From the NCBI RefSeq assembly GCF_019890615.1, contig NZ_JAINVZ010000007.1, positions 222,131 through 286,130 of the forward strand: DNA of 64,000 nt, written 5' to 3'. Position numbers and translations under genes: made by a program. The notes below the pieces were generated by a model. That model made no database searches. It worked only from the letters and a program-made list of their open reading frames with translations, and was not told the origin of the DNA. How positions within the stretch are numbered: the first letter of the stretch is position 1; every line of letters begins with the position of its first letter. Positions 1 through 7,706 of this stretch are shown here, piece by piece. This stretch comes from Streptantibioticus parmotrematis (GTDB lineage: Bacteria; Actinomycetota; Actinomycetes; Streptomycetales; Streptomycetaceae).

Positions 1-1
1 C

Positions 2-985
2 GCCTCGCTGGCCCTGGTCTCCGCCTCCGCCCGTTTCGACACCCCCGACGCCTGGCGGCAGCGCGGCGTCGTGGTGCGCTCCGGCGGGCTCGGGCAGATC
101 GCCATGACCACCCCCGAGCAGTGGTTCACCCCCGGCTTCCGCGCCGCGCAGGCGGGCATCGTCGAGTGGTCCGTGCAGATGGTCCGCACCACCGACGCGG
201 ACTGCTACATCGCCGCCTGCGAGGCGCTGGCCAGCTACGACGTACGCGCCGAACTGGGCCGGATCGCGGTGCCGACGCTGGTCGTGGCCGGCGCCGAGGA
301 CCCCAGCACGCCGCCGGCGGACGCCCGCGCGCTGGTCGCCGCGATCCACGACGCCCGGCTCGCCGTGGTGCCCGGTGCCTCCCACCTGGCCCCGGTCGAA
401 CAGCCGAGGGCGGTCACCGACCTGGTCGTGCGGCACTTCACCGCCGCCTGGTCCGAGCGCCTCCTGATGCCCGGGCCCGTCGCACCGCCACCGCGCACCG
501 CCCCCGAGGCGGGCCCGGCGCACGCCGCGCCGCCCGCCACCGGGGCGCACACGCTGCCCCCGGACGCGCCCCCGGTGCCCGCCGCCCCCGCGCCCGTCGG
601 CCGCCCGGATCCGTACGAGGACGGCATGCGGATCCGCCGCGAGGTGCTGGGCGACGCCCACGTGGACCGGGCGACGGCCGCCACCGACGACCTGACCGGC
701 GACTTCCAGGAGTTCATCACCCGCTACGCCTGGGGCGAGGTGTGGAACCGCCCCGGACTGGACCGCAGAACCCGCAGCGTGATCACCCTGACCGCGCTGG
801 TGGCCGGCGGTCACCTCAAGGAGCTGGCGTTCCACGTGCGCGCGGCGCTGCGCAACGGTCTCGCCCCCGCCGAGATCGGCGAGGTCCTCCTCCAGACCGC
901 CGTCTACTGCGGCGTGCCCGCCGCCAACTCGGCGTTCGCGGTGGCCCAGCGGGTCATCGCGGAGGAGACGAAGCTGCCGGGCTGA
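2..985 (+). CDS. pcaL: 3-oxoadipate enol-lactonase / 4-carboxymuconolactone decarboxylase fusion (5' end outside window)
   Basis: The reading frame is open from base 2, so the start lies upstream of the window. The visible part is 327 aa. Residues 1 to about 145 are the second half of an alpha/beta hydrolase (PcaD type), ending with the catalytic-His region GASHLAP. A Pro/Ala-rich linker of about 45 residues follows. Residues from about 197 form a carboxymuconolactone decarboxylase (PcaC type) domain with VLGDAHVDRA and the stretch VAGGHLKELAFHVRAAL. The fused enzyme would carry out two consecutive steps of the protocatechuate branch of the beta-ketoadipate pathway in the cytoplasm. Such fusions are known in actinomycetes as PcaL. 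The rest of the pca operon would be expected upstream. The domain assignment is firm; substrate is inferred from family. Confidence 0.88.
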   Translation, partial: ASLALVSASARFDTPDAWRQRGVVVRSGGLGQIAMTTPEQWFTPGFRAAQAGIVEWSVQMVRTTDADCYIAACEALASYDVRAELGRIAVPTLVVAGAEDPSTPPADARALVAAIHDARLAVVPGASHLAPVEQPRAVTDLVVRHFTAAWSERLLMPGPVAPPPRTAPEAGPAHAAPPATGAHTLPPDAPPVPAAPAPVGRPDPYEDGMRIRREVLGDAHVDRATAATDDLTGDFQEFITRYAWGEVWNRPGLDRRTRSVITLTALVAGGHLKELAFHVRAALRNGLAPAEIGEVLLQTAVYCGVPAANSAFAVAQRVIAEETKLPG

Positions 986-1105
986 CCGGCCGCCGGGCCG
1001 TCGTGACCAGGGCCCGGGCACCGGGCCGGGCGCCAGGGTGGTTGGCCGGGTACCGGGATCGCGCCGCACTGCCGGGCGGCCCGGCCCGGTGCCATCATGG
1101 CCCGT

Positions 1106-1750
1106 ATGAAGATGATCAAAAAGGGTCACGCCTGTGTCCGTCTGGAGAAGGACGGCCGCGCGCTCGTCGTCGACCCGGGCGCGTTCACCGAACAGGACGC
1201 GGCGGCCGGCGCGGACGCGATCCTCGTCACCCACGAGCACCTCGACCACTTCGACGAGGGCAGGCTGCGCGCCGCGCTCGACGCCAACCCCGAGGCCAGG
1301 ATCTGGACCCTGCGCAGCGTCGCCGACCGGATCGCAGCCGCCTTCCCCGGCCGGGTGACCACCGTCGGCCACGGCGACACGTTCACCGCCGCGGGGTTCG
1401 ACGTCCAGGTCCACGGCGAGCTGCACGCCGTCATCCACCCCGACATCCCCCGCATCACCAACGTCGGCTTCCTGGTGGACGGTTCGGTCTTCCACCCCGG
1501 TGACGCGCTGACCGTGCCCGACCAGTCCGTCGAGACGCTGCTGCTGCCGGTGCACGCGCCGTGGAACAAGTTCTCCGAGGTCGCCGACTACGTGCGCGCC
1601 GTCTCCCCGGCCCGCGCCTACGCCGTGCACGACGGGCTGCTCAACGACCTCGGCCTGTCGGTCTACGCCCGCAACCTCGGTCCCGGCGGGGTGACCACCG
1701 GCGCCGAGTACGCGCGGCTGCTGCCGGGCGAGAGCGTGCGGCTGGCCTGA
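1106..1750 (+). CDS. MBL-fold metallo-hydrolase
   Basis: A 214-aa single-domain metallo-beta-lactamase-fold protein. The metal-binding signature HEHLDH lies near residue 45 within THEHLDHFD, and a later His (VHAPW) and Asp (HPGD) fit the remaining ligands. The family resembles small UlaG-like or YtnP-like zinc hydrolases, but the substrate cannot be read from sequence. I chose ATG 1106 over the in-frame ATG at 1097 because the hexamer CATCAT at 1093-1098 followed by 7 nt matches the leaderless promoter spacing seen elsewhere in this window, and the family begins MKMIKKGH. It stands alone between the pca gene and exonuclease III. Confidence 0.85.
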   Translation: MKMIKKGHACVRLEKDGRALVVDPGAFTEQDAAAGADAILVTHEHLDHFDEGRLRAALDANPEARIWTLRSVADRIAAAFPGRVTTVGHGDTFTAAGFDVQVHGELHAVIHPDIPRITNVGFLVDGSVFHPGDALTVPDQSVETLLLPVHAPWNKFSEVADYVRAVSPARAYAVHDGLLNDLGLSVYARNLGPGGVTTGAEYARLLPGESVRLA

Positions 1751-1780
1751 CCGGCGGCGGGCGTGGCCGATGACGGGCGG

Positions 1781-1840
1781 AAGGCGGCGGGCGTTGTCGG
1801 CGGCGGAGGGAAGGCGGCGGGCGTTGTCGGTGGCGGGCGG
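1781..1840. repeat. Two tandem copies of a 30-bp repeat
   Basis: Two adjacent 30-bp units (1781-1810 and 1811-1840) share AAGGCGGCGGGCGTTGTCGG exactly and differ only in their last ten bases. They sit directly upstream of the -10-like hexamer of the exonuclease III gene, so each copy brings a TTGTCG hexamer near the promoter. Whether this affects expression is not visible. Confidence 0.8.
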
Positions 1841-1853
1841 TAGATTGCCTGGC
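1841..1853 (+). promoter_or_regulatory. Probable leaderless promoter of exonuclease III gene
   Basis: TAGATT at 1841-1846 is followed by exactly 7 nt and then ATG 1854. No Shine-Dalgarno-like sequence precedes the ATG. This spacing puts transcription start at or next to the start codon, the arrangement common for leaderless actinomycete genes. The -35 region is not clear. Confidence 0.5.
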
Positions 1854-2645
1854 ATGGCACTGCGCATCGCGACCTGGAACGTCAACTCGATCACCGCCCG
1901 GCTGCCGAGGCTGCTGGCCTGGCTGGAGAAGTCCGGCACGGACGTGCTGTGCCTCCAGGAGCTCAAGTGCGCCGAGGCGTCCTTCCCGTACGAGCCGCTG
2001 CGCGAGCTGGGCTACGAGGCCGCGGTCAACGCCTCCGGCCGGTGGAACGGCGTGGCCGTGCTCTCCCGGGTCGGCCTCGCCGACGTCACGACGGGCCTGC
2101 CCGGCCAGCCCGGCTACCCGGACGGTGAGGCACCGGAGGCCCGGGCGCTCGCCGCGACCTGCGGCCCGGCCCGGGTCTGGTCGGTCTACGTGCCCAACGG
2201 CCGCGAGGTCGGCCACGACCACTACGCGTACAAGCTGCGCTGGCTCCAGGTGCTGCGCGACGCGGTCGTCGAGGACGCGGCGGGCGAGCGGCCGTTCGCC
2301 GTGCTCGGCGACTACAACATCGCGCCCACCGACGACGACGTGTGGGACCGCGCCCGCTTCGAGGGCCTGACCCACGTCACCGAGCCGGAACGGGCCGCGC
2401 TCGCCGCGCTGCGGGACGCGGGCCTGAGCGACGTGGTGCCGCGCCCGCTCAAGTACGACCAGCCGTTCACCTACTGGGACTACCGCGAGCTGTGCTTCCC
2501 CAAGAACCGCGGCATGCGCATCGACCTGGTCTACGGCAACCAGCCGTTCGCCAATGCCGCCACCGACGCGTTCGTGGACCGCGAGGAGCGCAAGGGCAAG
2601 GGCGCCTCCGACCACGCGCCGGTCGTGGTGGACCTGGAGGTCTGA
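1854..2645 (+). CDS. xth: Exodeoxyribonuclease III (AP endonuclease family)
   Basis: A 263-aa member of the exonuclease III/AP endonuclease family acting in base-excision repair. Family motifs appear in order: WNVNS at residues 8-12, the metal-binding Glu in LQELK (E36), YVPNG, the GDYNIAP block and the C-terminal SDHAPV with the catalytic Asp-His pair. Length is normal for the family. Upstream in-frame ATG codons exist from 1770, but they would add a low-complexity tail encoded by the tandem repeat. The leaderless promoter and the conserved beginning MALRIATWNVNS support 1854. Confidence 0.95.
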   Translation: MALRIATWNVNSITARLPRLLAWLEKSGTDVLCLQELKCAEASFPYEPLRELGYEAAVNASGRWNGVAVLSRVGLADVTTGLPGQPGYPDGEAPEARALAATCGPARVWSVYVPNGREVGHDHYAYKLRWLQVLRDAVVEDAAGERPFAVLGDYNIAPTDDDVWDRARFEGLTHVTEPERAALAALRDAGLSDVVPRPLKYDQPFTYWDYRELCFPKNRGMRIDLVYGNQPFANAATDAFVDREERKGKGASDHAPVVVDLEV

Positions 2646-2755
2646 CACCCGGCTGCCACACGGGCCACCGTCACACGGCCCGCCGCTTTACGGGCTGTAC
2701 GCGGCCCGGCCGCACGGCAGGCAAGGTGTCGGCGCCGCGGGGCGGACGAGCCGCG

Positions 2756-2769
2756 TAGGCTCGCCGGTC
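2756..2769 (+). promoter_or_regulatory. Probable leaderless promoter of cupin gene
   Basis: TAGGCT at 2756-2761 lies 8 nt before ATG 2770, with no ribosome binding site between. This is the same spacing as in front of several other genes here. Confidence 0.4.
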
Positions 2770-3126
2770 ATGAGCACCAGCGCCGTCCCGCCCTTCGCCC
2801 TGCACGTCGCCGACGCCGAGCTGGCGCCGGACCCGCTCGACCCGGAGCAGATCGTCTCCGGCACCCCCGAGGTCACGAGCGCGGTGCTGTGGCGTACGCC
2901 GGACGGCGCCGTGGAGCACGGCATCTGGCAGATCACCCCGGGCGTGGTGACCGACACCGAGGCGGACGAGCTGTTCACCGTGGTCTCGGGCAGCGCCGTG
3001 GTCGCCTTCGAGGACGGCCGGGTGATCGAGGTCGGCCCCGGTGACGTCTGCGTGCTGCGCGAGGGCGACCGCACGACCTGGACGGTGCGCGAGACGCTGC
3101 GCAAGGTCTACACGGTCCGCGGCTGA
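2770..3126 (+). CDS. Small cupin-domain protein
   Basis: A 118-aa protein consisting of one small cupin barrel (Cupin_3 / DUF861-like). The segment TEADELFTVVSGSAVVAFEDG and the following GPGDVCVLREGDRTTWTV, each shown as a short stretch of a normal cupin, carry the two conserved beta-strand motifs. The usual His pair of the first cupin motif is not obvious, so metal binding is uncertain. Related proteins are annotated as (S)-ureidoglycine aminohydrolase-like or of unknown function; I make no specific call. The gene is monocistronic, and its stop codon lies inside a tandem duplication. Confidence 0.85.
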   Translation: MSTSAVPPFALHVADAELAPDPLDPEQIVSGTPEVTSAVLWRTPDGAVEHGIWQITPGVVTDTEADELFTVVSGSAVVAFEDGRVIEVGPGDVCVLREGDRTTWTVRETLRKVYTVRG

Positions 3127-3153
3127 CCCACCGCGACGGTCCGCGGCTGACCC
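3112..3153. repeat. 24-bp-period tandem duplication across the cupin stop codon
   Basis: ACGGTCCGCGGCTGACCC occurs at 3112-3129 and again at 3136-3153. The first copy contains the real stop TGA (3124-3126). Because the period is 24, the second copy supplies another TGA in the same frame. Confidence 0.85.
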
Positions 3154-3244
3154 GTCGCGCCACGCGGTCGTCGGGCGGGGGCGTTCCGGCCGATCGCCGC
3201 GTCGCGGGGTCCCGCGCACCGGATCGGTGCCAGGATGGGCGGAT

Positions 3245-3715
3245 ATGGGGATCTCGTTCATCGACAACTGGCGCGCACGGCACGGCTCGGCCCGCGGAGT
3301 GTCCGTGACGAGACCGCGCGCGGACGACCGCGACGGCCTCGCGGAGCTGCTCGCCGAGTGCGAGGCGCTGCGCTCCCTCGCGTACGACAGCGGTCTCGAA
3401 CTCGACGATTCGGCCGACTCGTTGGCCGCTCTCGACCAGGTGATGCCGCGCTGGCGCGACGACCCGGAGCGGATGGCCCGGCTGGGCAACGACGCCGGGC
3501 TCTACCTCGGCACCGTGGTGGTACATACCGTGCCGGGAGCGCGCTGGCGGGTGCGGCCCGACGGGCAGCCGGTGGTGCGCCTGGCGTCCGGCCGGGAGTT
3601 CGACGTGGTGCGCGCGGGCCGCGCCTGGGCGGACGGCGGCACCCCCGAACTCGCCCAGACGTACGCGGAAGTGGCCGAGGGGCACGGGAGCGAGCGCCCC
3701 GCACCCCTCGGCTGA
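3245..3715 (+). CDS. Conserved actinobacterial protein of unknown function (DUF6278-like)
   Basis: A 156-aa cytoplasmic protein beginning MGISFIDNWRARHG. It has no membrane segment and no catalytic motif that I recognise. I recall similar Streptomyces proteins labelled DUF6278, but this is from memory. The middle contains an acidic segment rich in Leu (SLAALDQVMPRW), and the C-terminal half ends in a short charged tail. ATG 3245 was taken because upstream in-frame sequence has poor codon use, and a CAGGAT hexamer sits 8 nt before the ATG. It converges on the PNGase A-like gene. Confidence 0.7.
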   Translation: MGISFIDNWRARHGSARGVSVTRPRADDRDGLAELLAECEALRSLAYDSGLELDDSADSLAALDQVMPRWRDDPERMARLGNDAGLYLGTVVVHTVPGARWRVRPDGQPVVRLASGREFDVVRAGRAWADGGTPELAQTYAEVAEGHGSERPAPLG

Positions 3716-3774
3716 CGAGCGGACGAGTCGACGGGCGGACGAGCCGCCGCGCTGGCGCGCCCGCTCCGCCCCGC

Positions 3775-5526
3775 CTACCTCCCGCAGCCGCCGGGCACGA
3801 GGCTGCCGCGGTCCGAGGTGATCCAGCCGTGCGCCGCCCGCAGCGCACGCGTCCAGCACGAGCCGTCGTCCGTGGTGCCGTGGTAGCGCTCGGTCGAGGT
3901 GCCGTCCGCGGTCTGCACCACGCCGTTCTTCTTGGCCAGTTCACCGGTGGCCGTCAGGCGGTCGTCGGTGGTGGCCGTCGTCCGCCACGGGCCGTACGCG
4001 CCCTCACGCACGCTGTCGGTCAGCACCCGCCCTTGCGTCACGGTGGCGGACAGCGCGTAGTTGTTGTCGTCCACCAGGGACGCCACGTCGCTGTCCACGT
4101 CGATCGGGTACGACCAGGTGCTCCGCTCGGCGCGCTGCGTGCCCGCGCCCCGCGTGGTGACCGTGGTGGTGCCCGCGTCGCGCTGGCGGACCCGCTGGGA
4201 CTGGCCGGTCGCCGAGACCACGTCGTCGTTGCTGTAGCTGTACGCCTGCCGGACGGTGGTGGTCACGCGGCCGTGCGAGGTGTCGACGTACCCGCTGATC
4301 GACCAGTCGCGGTGCGTGCCGACCGCCACGTCGGTGCCGCCGTCTCCCTGCTTGGTCTCCTTCGTGGTCACCGTCGGCGTCGCCGCCAGGGTGTCGGAGG
4401 TGACCGCGCCCGAGGTGTGCGCCCGGCCGTGGTCGGTGCCGAGGAAGAGCGAACCGCCCACCGTCCACGTGTCGTCGGCGCCGTACGGGGTGAGCGTGAG
4501 GGTGTGCGCGCGGCCGTCCGCCAGCACGCCCGCGAACGGCGTCAGGTCCAGGTCGTAGGCGAGCGTGCGGAACTGGTCGATGGCGGGAACGGGCCGCCAC
4601 AGCGTGGGCACGATGCCGCCCGAGTAGACCACCGGGTACGGCTGCGCCAGTCCGGCGGGACGGCCGTCCACGCTGACCAGCACCTCGCGGTACGGGCCGC
4701 CGCCGCACAGGTAGTCCGGCGCGGTCGCCGCCAGGTCGTCCGGCACGTCGTCGAACCACTGCTCGTCGCAGCCGCCGCCGCGCGCGTACAACTCCAGCCT
4801 GGCGCTGGTCAGATCACGCGGGAAGGTCAGTGACTTGGACGCCGACTGCCCCTTGCCCAGCTGGAACCAGGGCTGCGCGCCGGGCGTGGTGTCGGAGACC
4901 GGCAGCACCTGGTCGGCGGTGCGGGCCGCCGGGTGGCGGGTGTCGGCCAGGTAGTAGGTGAAGGTGATCCGCATGTGGAAGACGCCGGTGTACGTGCTGT
5001 TGACAACGTTGCCCAGCTCGACCTGGAGCTGCTGCGGGTGGCGCAGCAGCGGGGTGAACTCGGTGATGTCCTTGTCCACGTTCCAGCTGATGCCCTTGTC
5101 GTCCGGCTCGGGCGTGCTGGTGCGGAAGATCTCCGCGCCGCCCAGCCAGACCCCGGCCAGCCGGTCGTACTGCCGCCCCTTGATGCTGCCGGACCAGTTC
5201 ATGACCACCTTGGTCCACGGTCCCGCGCAGGCCGCGGGCGGGGTGACGGTGGTGGCGTAGGGCGGGTCGCTGATGGTGTTGCCGAAGTCGTGCCGCAGGA
5301 CCGTCACCGTGCAGTGCCGGGTGGCCGGGCGGCTGACCGGGGGCGCCGCGCTGACCGGGTCCTGGTAGTTCACCTCGGGCCCCGAGGCCGGGGCGGCGGG
5401 GCTCGTGCCGGAGGCTGCCGGGGCCGCCGCGAGGGCGGGGGCCGTGGCGCCTCCGAGGGCCAGGACCGCGGCTGCGGCCAGTGTGACGAGGCCGCGTGAT
5501 CGCCGTATCCAGTGGTGCCGTGTCAT
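3775..5526 (-). CDS. Secreted peptide-N4-asparagine amidase A-like protein
   Basis: A 583-aa protein with a clear signal peptide: a basic start (MTRHHWIRRSR), a hydrophobic core (LVTLAAAAVLALGG) and a cleavage region near APALAAAPA. The mature part matches the PNGase A family, including VLRHDFGNTISDPPYATTV, the WSGSIKGRQYDRLAGVWLGG block and EIFRTSTPEP. Members release N-glycans from glycoproteins or glycopeptides, so this is probably an extracellular enzyme for foraging on eukaryotic glycoprotein. The start has an AGGGGAA ribosome binding site. The upstream region carries repeated TGATCA elements. No linked glycosidase or transporter is seen. Confidence 0.85.
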   Translation of the reverse strand: MTRHHWIRRSRGLVTLAAAAVLALGGATAPALAAAPAASGTSPAAPASGPEVNYQDPVSAAPPVSRPATRHCTVTVLRHDFGNTISDPPYATTVTPPAACAGPWTKVVMNWSGSIKGRQYDRLAGVWLGGAEIFRTSTPEPDDKGISWNVDKDITEFTPLLRHPQQLQVELGNVVNSTYTGVFHMRITFTYYLADTRHPAARTADQVLPVSDTTPGAQPWFQLGKGQSASKSLTFPRDLTSARLELYARGGGCDEQWFDDVPDDLAATAPDYLCGGGPYREVLVSVDGRPAGLAQPYPVVYSGGIVPTLWRPVPAIDQFRTLAYDLDLTPFAGVLADGRAHTLTLTPYGADDTWTVGGSLFLGTDHGRAHTSGAVTSDTLAATPTVTTKETKQGDGGTDVAVGTHRDWSISGYVDTSHGRVTTTVRQAYSYSNDDVVSATGQSQRVRQRDAGTTTVTTRGAGTQRAERSTWSYPIDVDSDVASLVDDNNYALSATVTQGRVLTDSVREGAYGPWRTTATTDDRLTATGELAKKNGVVQTADGTSTERYHGTTDDGSCWTRALRAAHGWITSDRGSLVPGGCGR

Positions 5527-5540
5527 CCGTTCCCCTCTTC

Positions 5541-5593
5541 AGATCATCGTCTGATCAAGGTTTCTGATCATCGGTCGGCTGTACGGTGCCGTA
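5541..5593 (-). promoter_or_regulatory. Clustered GATCA/TGATC repeats upstream of PNGase A-like gene
   Basis: TGATCA occurs at 5552-5557 and 5565-5570. GATCA 5542-5546 pairs with TGATC 5552-5556 across 5 nt, and TACGG/CCGTA form a palindrome at 5582-5593. In a genome this GC-rich such clustering suggests an operator or promoter region. The cognate regulator is not identified. Confidence 0.4.
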
Positions 5594-5715
5594 ATCCCGA
5601 ATCCCGGACAAGACCCGGTTCACGGCCACCGACGGCCCCGCGTGCGCGGGATTGGGCCCGCGGGCGGGCATCATGGCGGAACAGGTCACGAACTGTCGCA
5701 GACCGGGAGATACAC

Positions 5716-5979
5716 ATGGAATCTCTGGAAAAACTCCCCAACATCGGTGCGATCCTCGCCGACCGGCTGCGGGGTGCCGGGGTGAGCGACGCGGAAGAGC
5801 TGCGGCGCCTCGGTGCCGCGGCCGCCTTCGCCAAGATCAGCGGGGAACTGCCGGAGGACGCGCGCAGCCACACGCTCTTCGCCCTCGAAGGTGCCATCCG
5901 CGGCACCCGGTGGACCTCCATCCCGCAGGACGAACGCGCCACGCTCGCGTCACGGGTCTTCGACCGCGGGGAGATCTGA
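5716..5979 (+). CDS. Small TfoX C-terminal-domain protein
   Basis: An 87-aa protein made of a stand-alone TfoX/Sxy C-terminal domain. LPNIGAILADRLRGAGVSDAEEL resembles the helix-hairpin-helix-like start of that domain, and AIRGTRWTSIPQDERATL ends it. In proteobacteria TfoX is a competence regulator, but lone TfoX_C proteins in actinobacteria have no assigned role and DNA binding is only plausible. A GGGAGA ribosome binding site precedes ATG 5716. It is a single gene. Confidence 0.85.
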   Translation: MESLEKLPNIGAILADRLRGAGVSDAEELRRLGAAAAFAKISGELPEDARSHTLFALEGAIRGTRWTSIPQDERATLASRVFDRGEI

Positions 5980-6167
5980 GGGTCACTCGCGGGGACGGCG
6001 GGTTGGCCCGGGCGGTGTGACCGCGTCGGGTCCGGCTCGCGGACGCCGCCCCGCGGCCTCTGCCGTTACCGTCGGTAGTGGCAATCCGCCCCACCCGCGC
6101 CGACCACTCGGCCCATACGGACCACCCCGGTGCGGCGGACCGCGTGACCTGGCGGGATCATGACCCC

Positions 6168-6935
6168 ATGGCAGTACTGGTCGCGGTCGGCGCGTTCCTC
6201 ATGACGGTGGTGGGCGGCGTGGTCGCCCACCGGATCGGCGACCGGCGCCACCTGGTCCTCGGCCTCGCCGCGGGGCTGATGCTCGGCGTGGTCGGCTTCG
6301 ACCTGCTGCCGGAGTCGCTGGACGCGCAGCCGCGCGAGGTCTTCGGCGTGCCCGCCGCGCTGCTGATGTTCGTCGTGGGATTCCTCGGCATCCACGTGGT
6401 CGAGCGCTCGGTCGCCATCCACCGCGCCCACGAGGGCGAGTACGCGGCGCATTCCCACGGCCACGCGCAGGCCCACGGCCACCAGCACGGCGGCGGGTCC
6501 CAGGGCCTGGGCCTGGCCGCCGCGTCCGCGCTGGTCGGGCACAGCGTGATGGACGGCTTCGCCATCGGCGCCGCCTTCCAGGCCGGATCGACGGTCGGCA
6601 CGGTGGTGGCCATCGCCGTGATCGCGCACGACTTCGCCGACGGCTTCAACACGTACACGATCACCCGGCTGTACGGGAACGCCCGCCGCCGGGCCTTCGC
6701 TCTGCTGGCCTGCGACGCGGTGGCGCCGGTCGCGGGCGCGGCGATCACGCTGGCGTTCACCATCCCGCAGGGCGTGCTCGGCCTCTACCTGGGCTTCTTC
6801 GCGGGATTCCTGTTCTACCTGGCGACCTCCGACATCCTGCCCGAGGCGCACAGCCCGCACCCGTCGCTGTCGACCCTGCTGTGCACGGTGGCCGGGACCG
6901 GCTTCATGTGGCTGGTCATCGGCCTGGCGGCCTGA
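6168..6935 (+). CDS. ZIP-family divalent metal transporter
   Basis: A 255-aa polytopic membrane protein with about eight hydrophobic segments. A His-rich cytoplasmic loop lies at residues 95-107 (HSHGHAQAHGHQH), typical of ZIP transporters. The metal-site motifs HSVMDG (125-130) and HDFADGFN (154-161) match transmembrane helices 4 and 5 of the family. It most likely imports zinc or another divalent cation. ATG 6168 gives a start directly at the first hydrophobic segment. No Zur-like operator was recognised upstream. Confidence 0.93.
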   Translation: MAVLVAVGAFLMTVVGGVVAHRIGDRRHLVLGLAAGLMLGVVGFDLLPESLDAQPREVFGVPAALLMFVVGFLGIHVVERSVAIHRAHEGEYAAHSHGHAQAHGHQHGGGSQGLGLAAASALVGHSVMDGFAIGAAFQAGSTVGTVVAIAVIAHDFADGFNTYTITRLYGNARRRAFALLACDAVAPVAGAAITLAFTIPQGVLGLYLGFFAGFLFYLATSDILPEAHSPHPSLSTLLCTVAGTGFMWLVIGLAA

Positions 6936-7080
6936 GCCCGCCGGTACCCGGCCGCCGTGCCGCGCGCCTGCGGTCGTACGAGACATTCGTCGCATTTTCC
7001 GGTCGGGGCTGTCCGGGACGCGGGTCGTTTTGCTACCACGGAAGGAGCAATCACTCCCGCGCCCACCCGGAAGCACCGCC

Positions 7081-7320
7081 ATGACCGAGCAGCTGCACGC
7101 CTTCGACATCGACCTGACCCGCGAGGAAGCGCGCCGCCAGGCCGAGGTCGTCGCCGCACTCGGCGACACCTGGGACCCGGCCGCCGTCCTCGACGGCGAG
7201 CGCGAGGCGTACCGGATGCTCTACTCCTCGCTGGACGAGGAGCAGCTCGCCGTCTACCGGCAGCTGGAGGCGGCCGGTGTACTGCCCCCGCTGGAGGAGT
7301 ACGGGCATGCTGCCGATTGA
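7081..7320 (+). CDS. Small conserved protein (DUF6400-like)
   Basis: A 79-aa acidic, soluble protein with the pattern FDIDLTREEARRQAEVVAAL and a C-terminal LEAAGVLPPLEEYG. I recall similar Streptomyces proteins as DUF6400, function unknown. The ribosome binding site is weak. The 3' end overlaps the next gene by 14 bases, so the two are translationally coupled. Confidence 0.75.
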   Translation: MTEQLHAFDIDLTREEARRQAEVVAALGDTWDPAAVLDGEREAYRMLYSSLDEEQLAVYRQLEAAGVLPPLEEYGHAAD

Positions 7321-7525
7321 CCCCAGCGCCGACCTGGGCCGCCGCGCCTGGGTGCCCTGCCCGGGCTGCGCCGACCACCAGGACTGCGGGACCTGCGACG
7401 CGGGCCGCACCTGCGCCGAGCACTGGCGCTACCTGCTGTCCAACAAGGGCCGCACCCTGCACCTCCAGTGCCCGAACTGCGCCCACCTGTGGAGCCACGA
7501 CTCAGGCTTCGGCGCGACCGCGTAG
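7307..7525 (+). CDS. Cysteine-rich small protein, probable zinc ribbon
   Basis: A 72-aa protein with paired Cys motifs: CPGC, CGTC, then C in AGRTC, and CPNC near the end, followed by a conserved WSHDSGF. This spacing fits a zinc-binding ribbon. ATG 7307 lies inside the preceding gene, giving a 14-base overlap. Similar two-gene pairs occur in Streptomyces, but no function is known. A perfect terminator hairpin starts two bases after the stop. Confidence 0.75.
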   Translation: MLPIDPSADLGRRAWVPCPGCADHQDCGTCDAGRTCAEHWRYLLSNKGRTLHLQCPNCAHLWSHDSGFGATA

Positions 7526-7526
7526 A

Positions 7527-7560
7527 CCCGCGCCCCTGGGTGAGCACGCAGGGGCGCGGG
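7527..7560 (+). terminator. Strong intrinsic terminator-like hairpin
   Basis: CCCGCGCCCCTG (7527-7538) and CAGGGGCGCGGG (7549-7560) form a perfect 12-bp stem with a 10-nt loop right after the Cys-rich gene. There is no U-tract, as is usual for Streptomyces terminators. Confidence 0.75.
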
Positions 7561-7664
7561 GAACTGCGCGACCAGCCGGCCACCGGCCCGCGGCCGACGA
7601 GACCACCGACGAAGGCCGTCGCCCGACCTCGGGCCCGCTGTGGCTGGTCGCGAAGTTCCCCGCG
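7555..7664. repeat. Long interrupted inverted repeat (REP-like)
   Basis: Bases 7555-7577 and 7642-7664 are reverse complements at 22 of 23 positions. The core GCGGGGAACTGCGCGACCAG is, from memory, a very common intergenic motif in Streptomyces. The first copy of the 29-bp direct repeat lies in the loop. Confidence 0.7.
7586..7614. repeat. 29-bp direct repeat, left copy
   Basis: Identical over 29 bp to 12965-12993. The two copies enclose the AT-richer accessory region. They could be attachment sites of an integrated element, but this copy lies in the loop of a REP-like inverted repeat, so a dispersed-repeat origin is equally possible. Confidence 0.75.
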
Positions 7665-7706
7665 GTTCTGGTCTAACGGTCCACCCCGAGTGAGTCCTTC
7701 CACTCA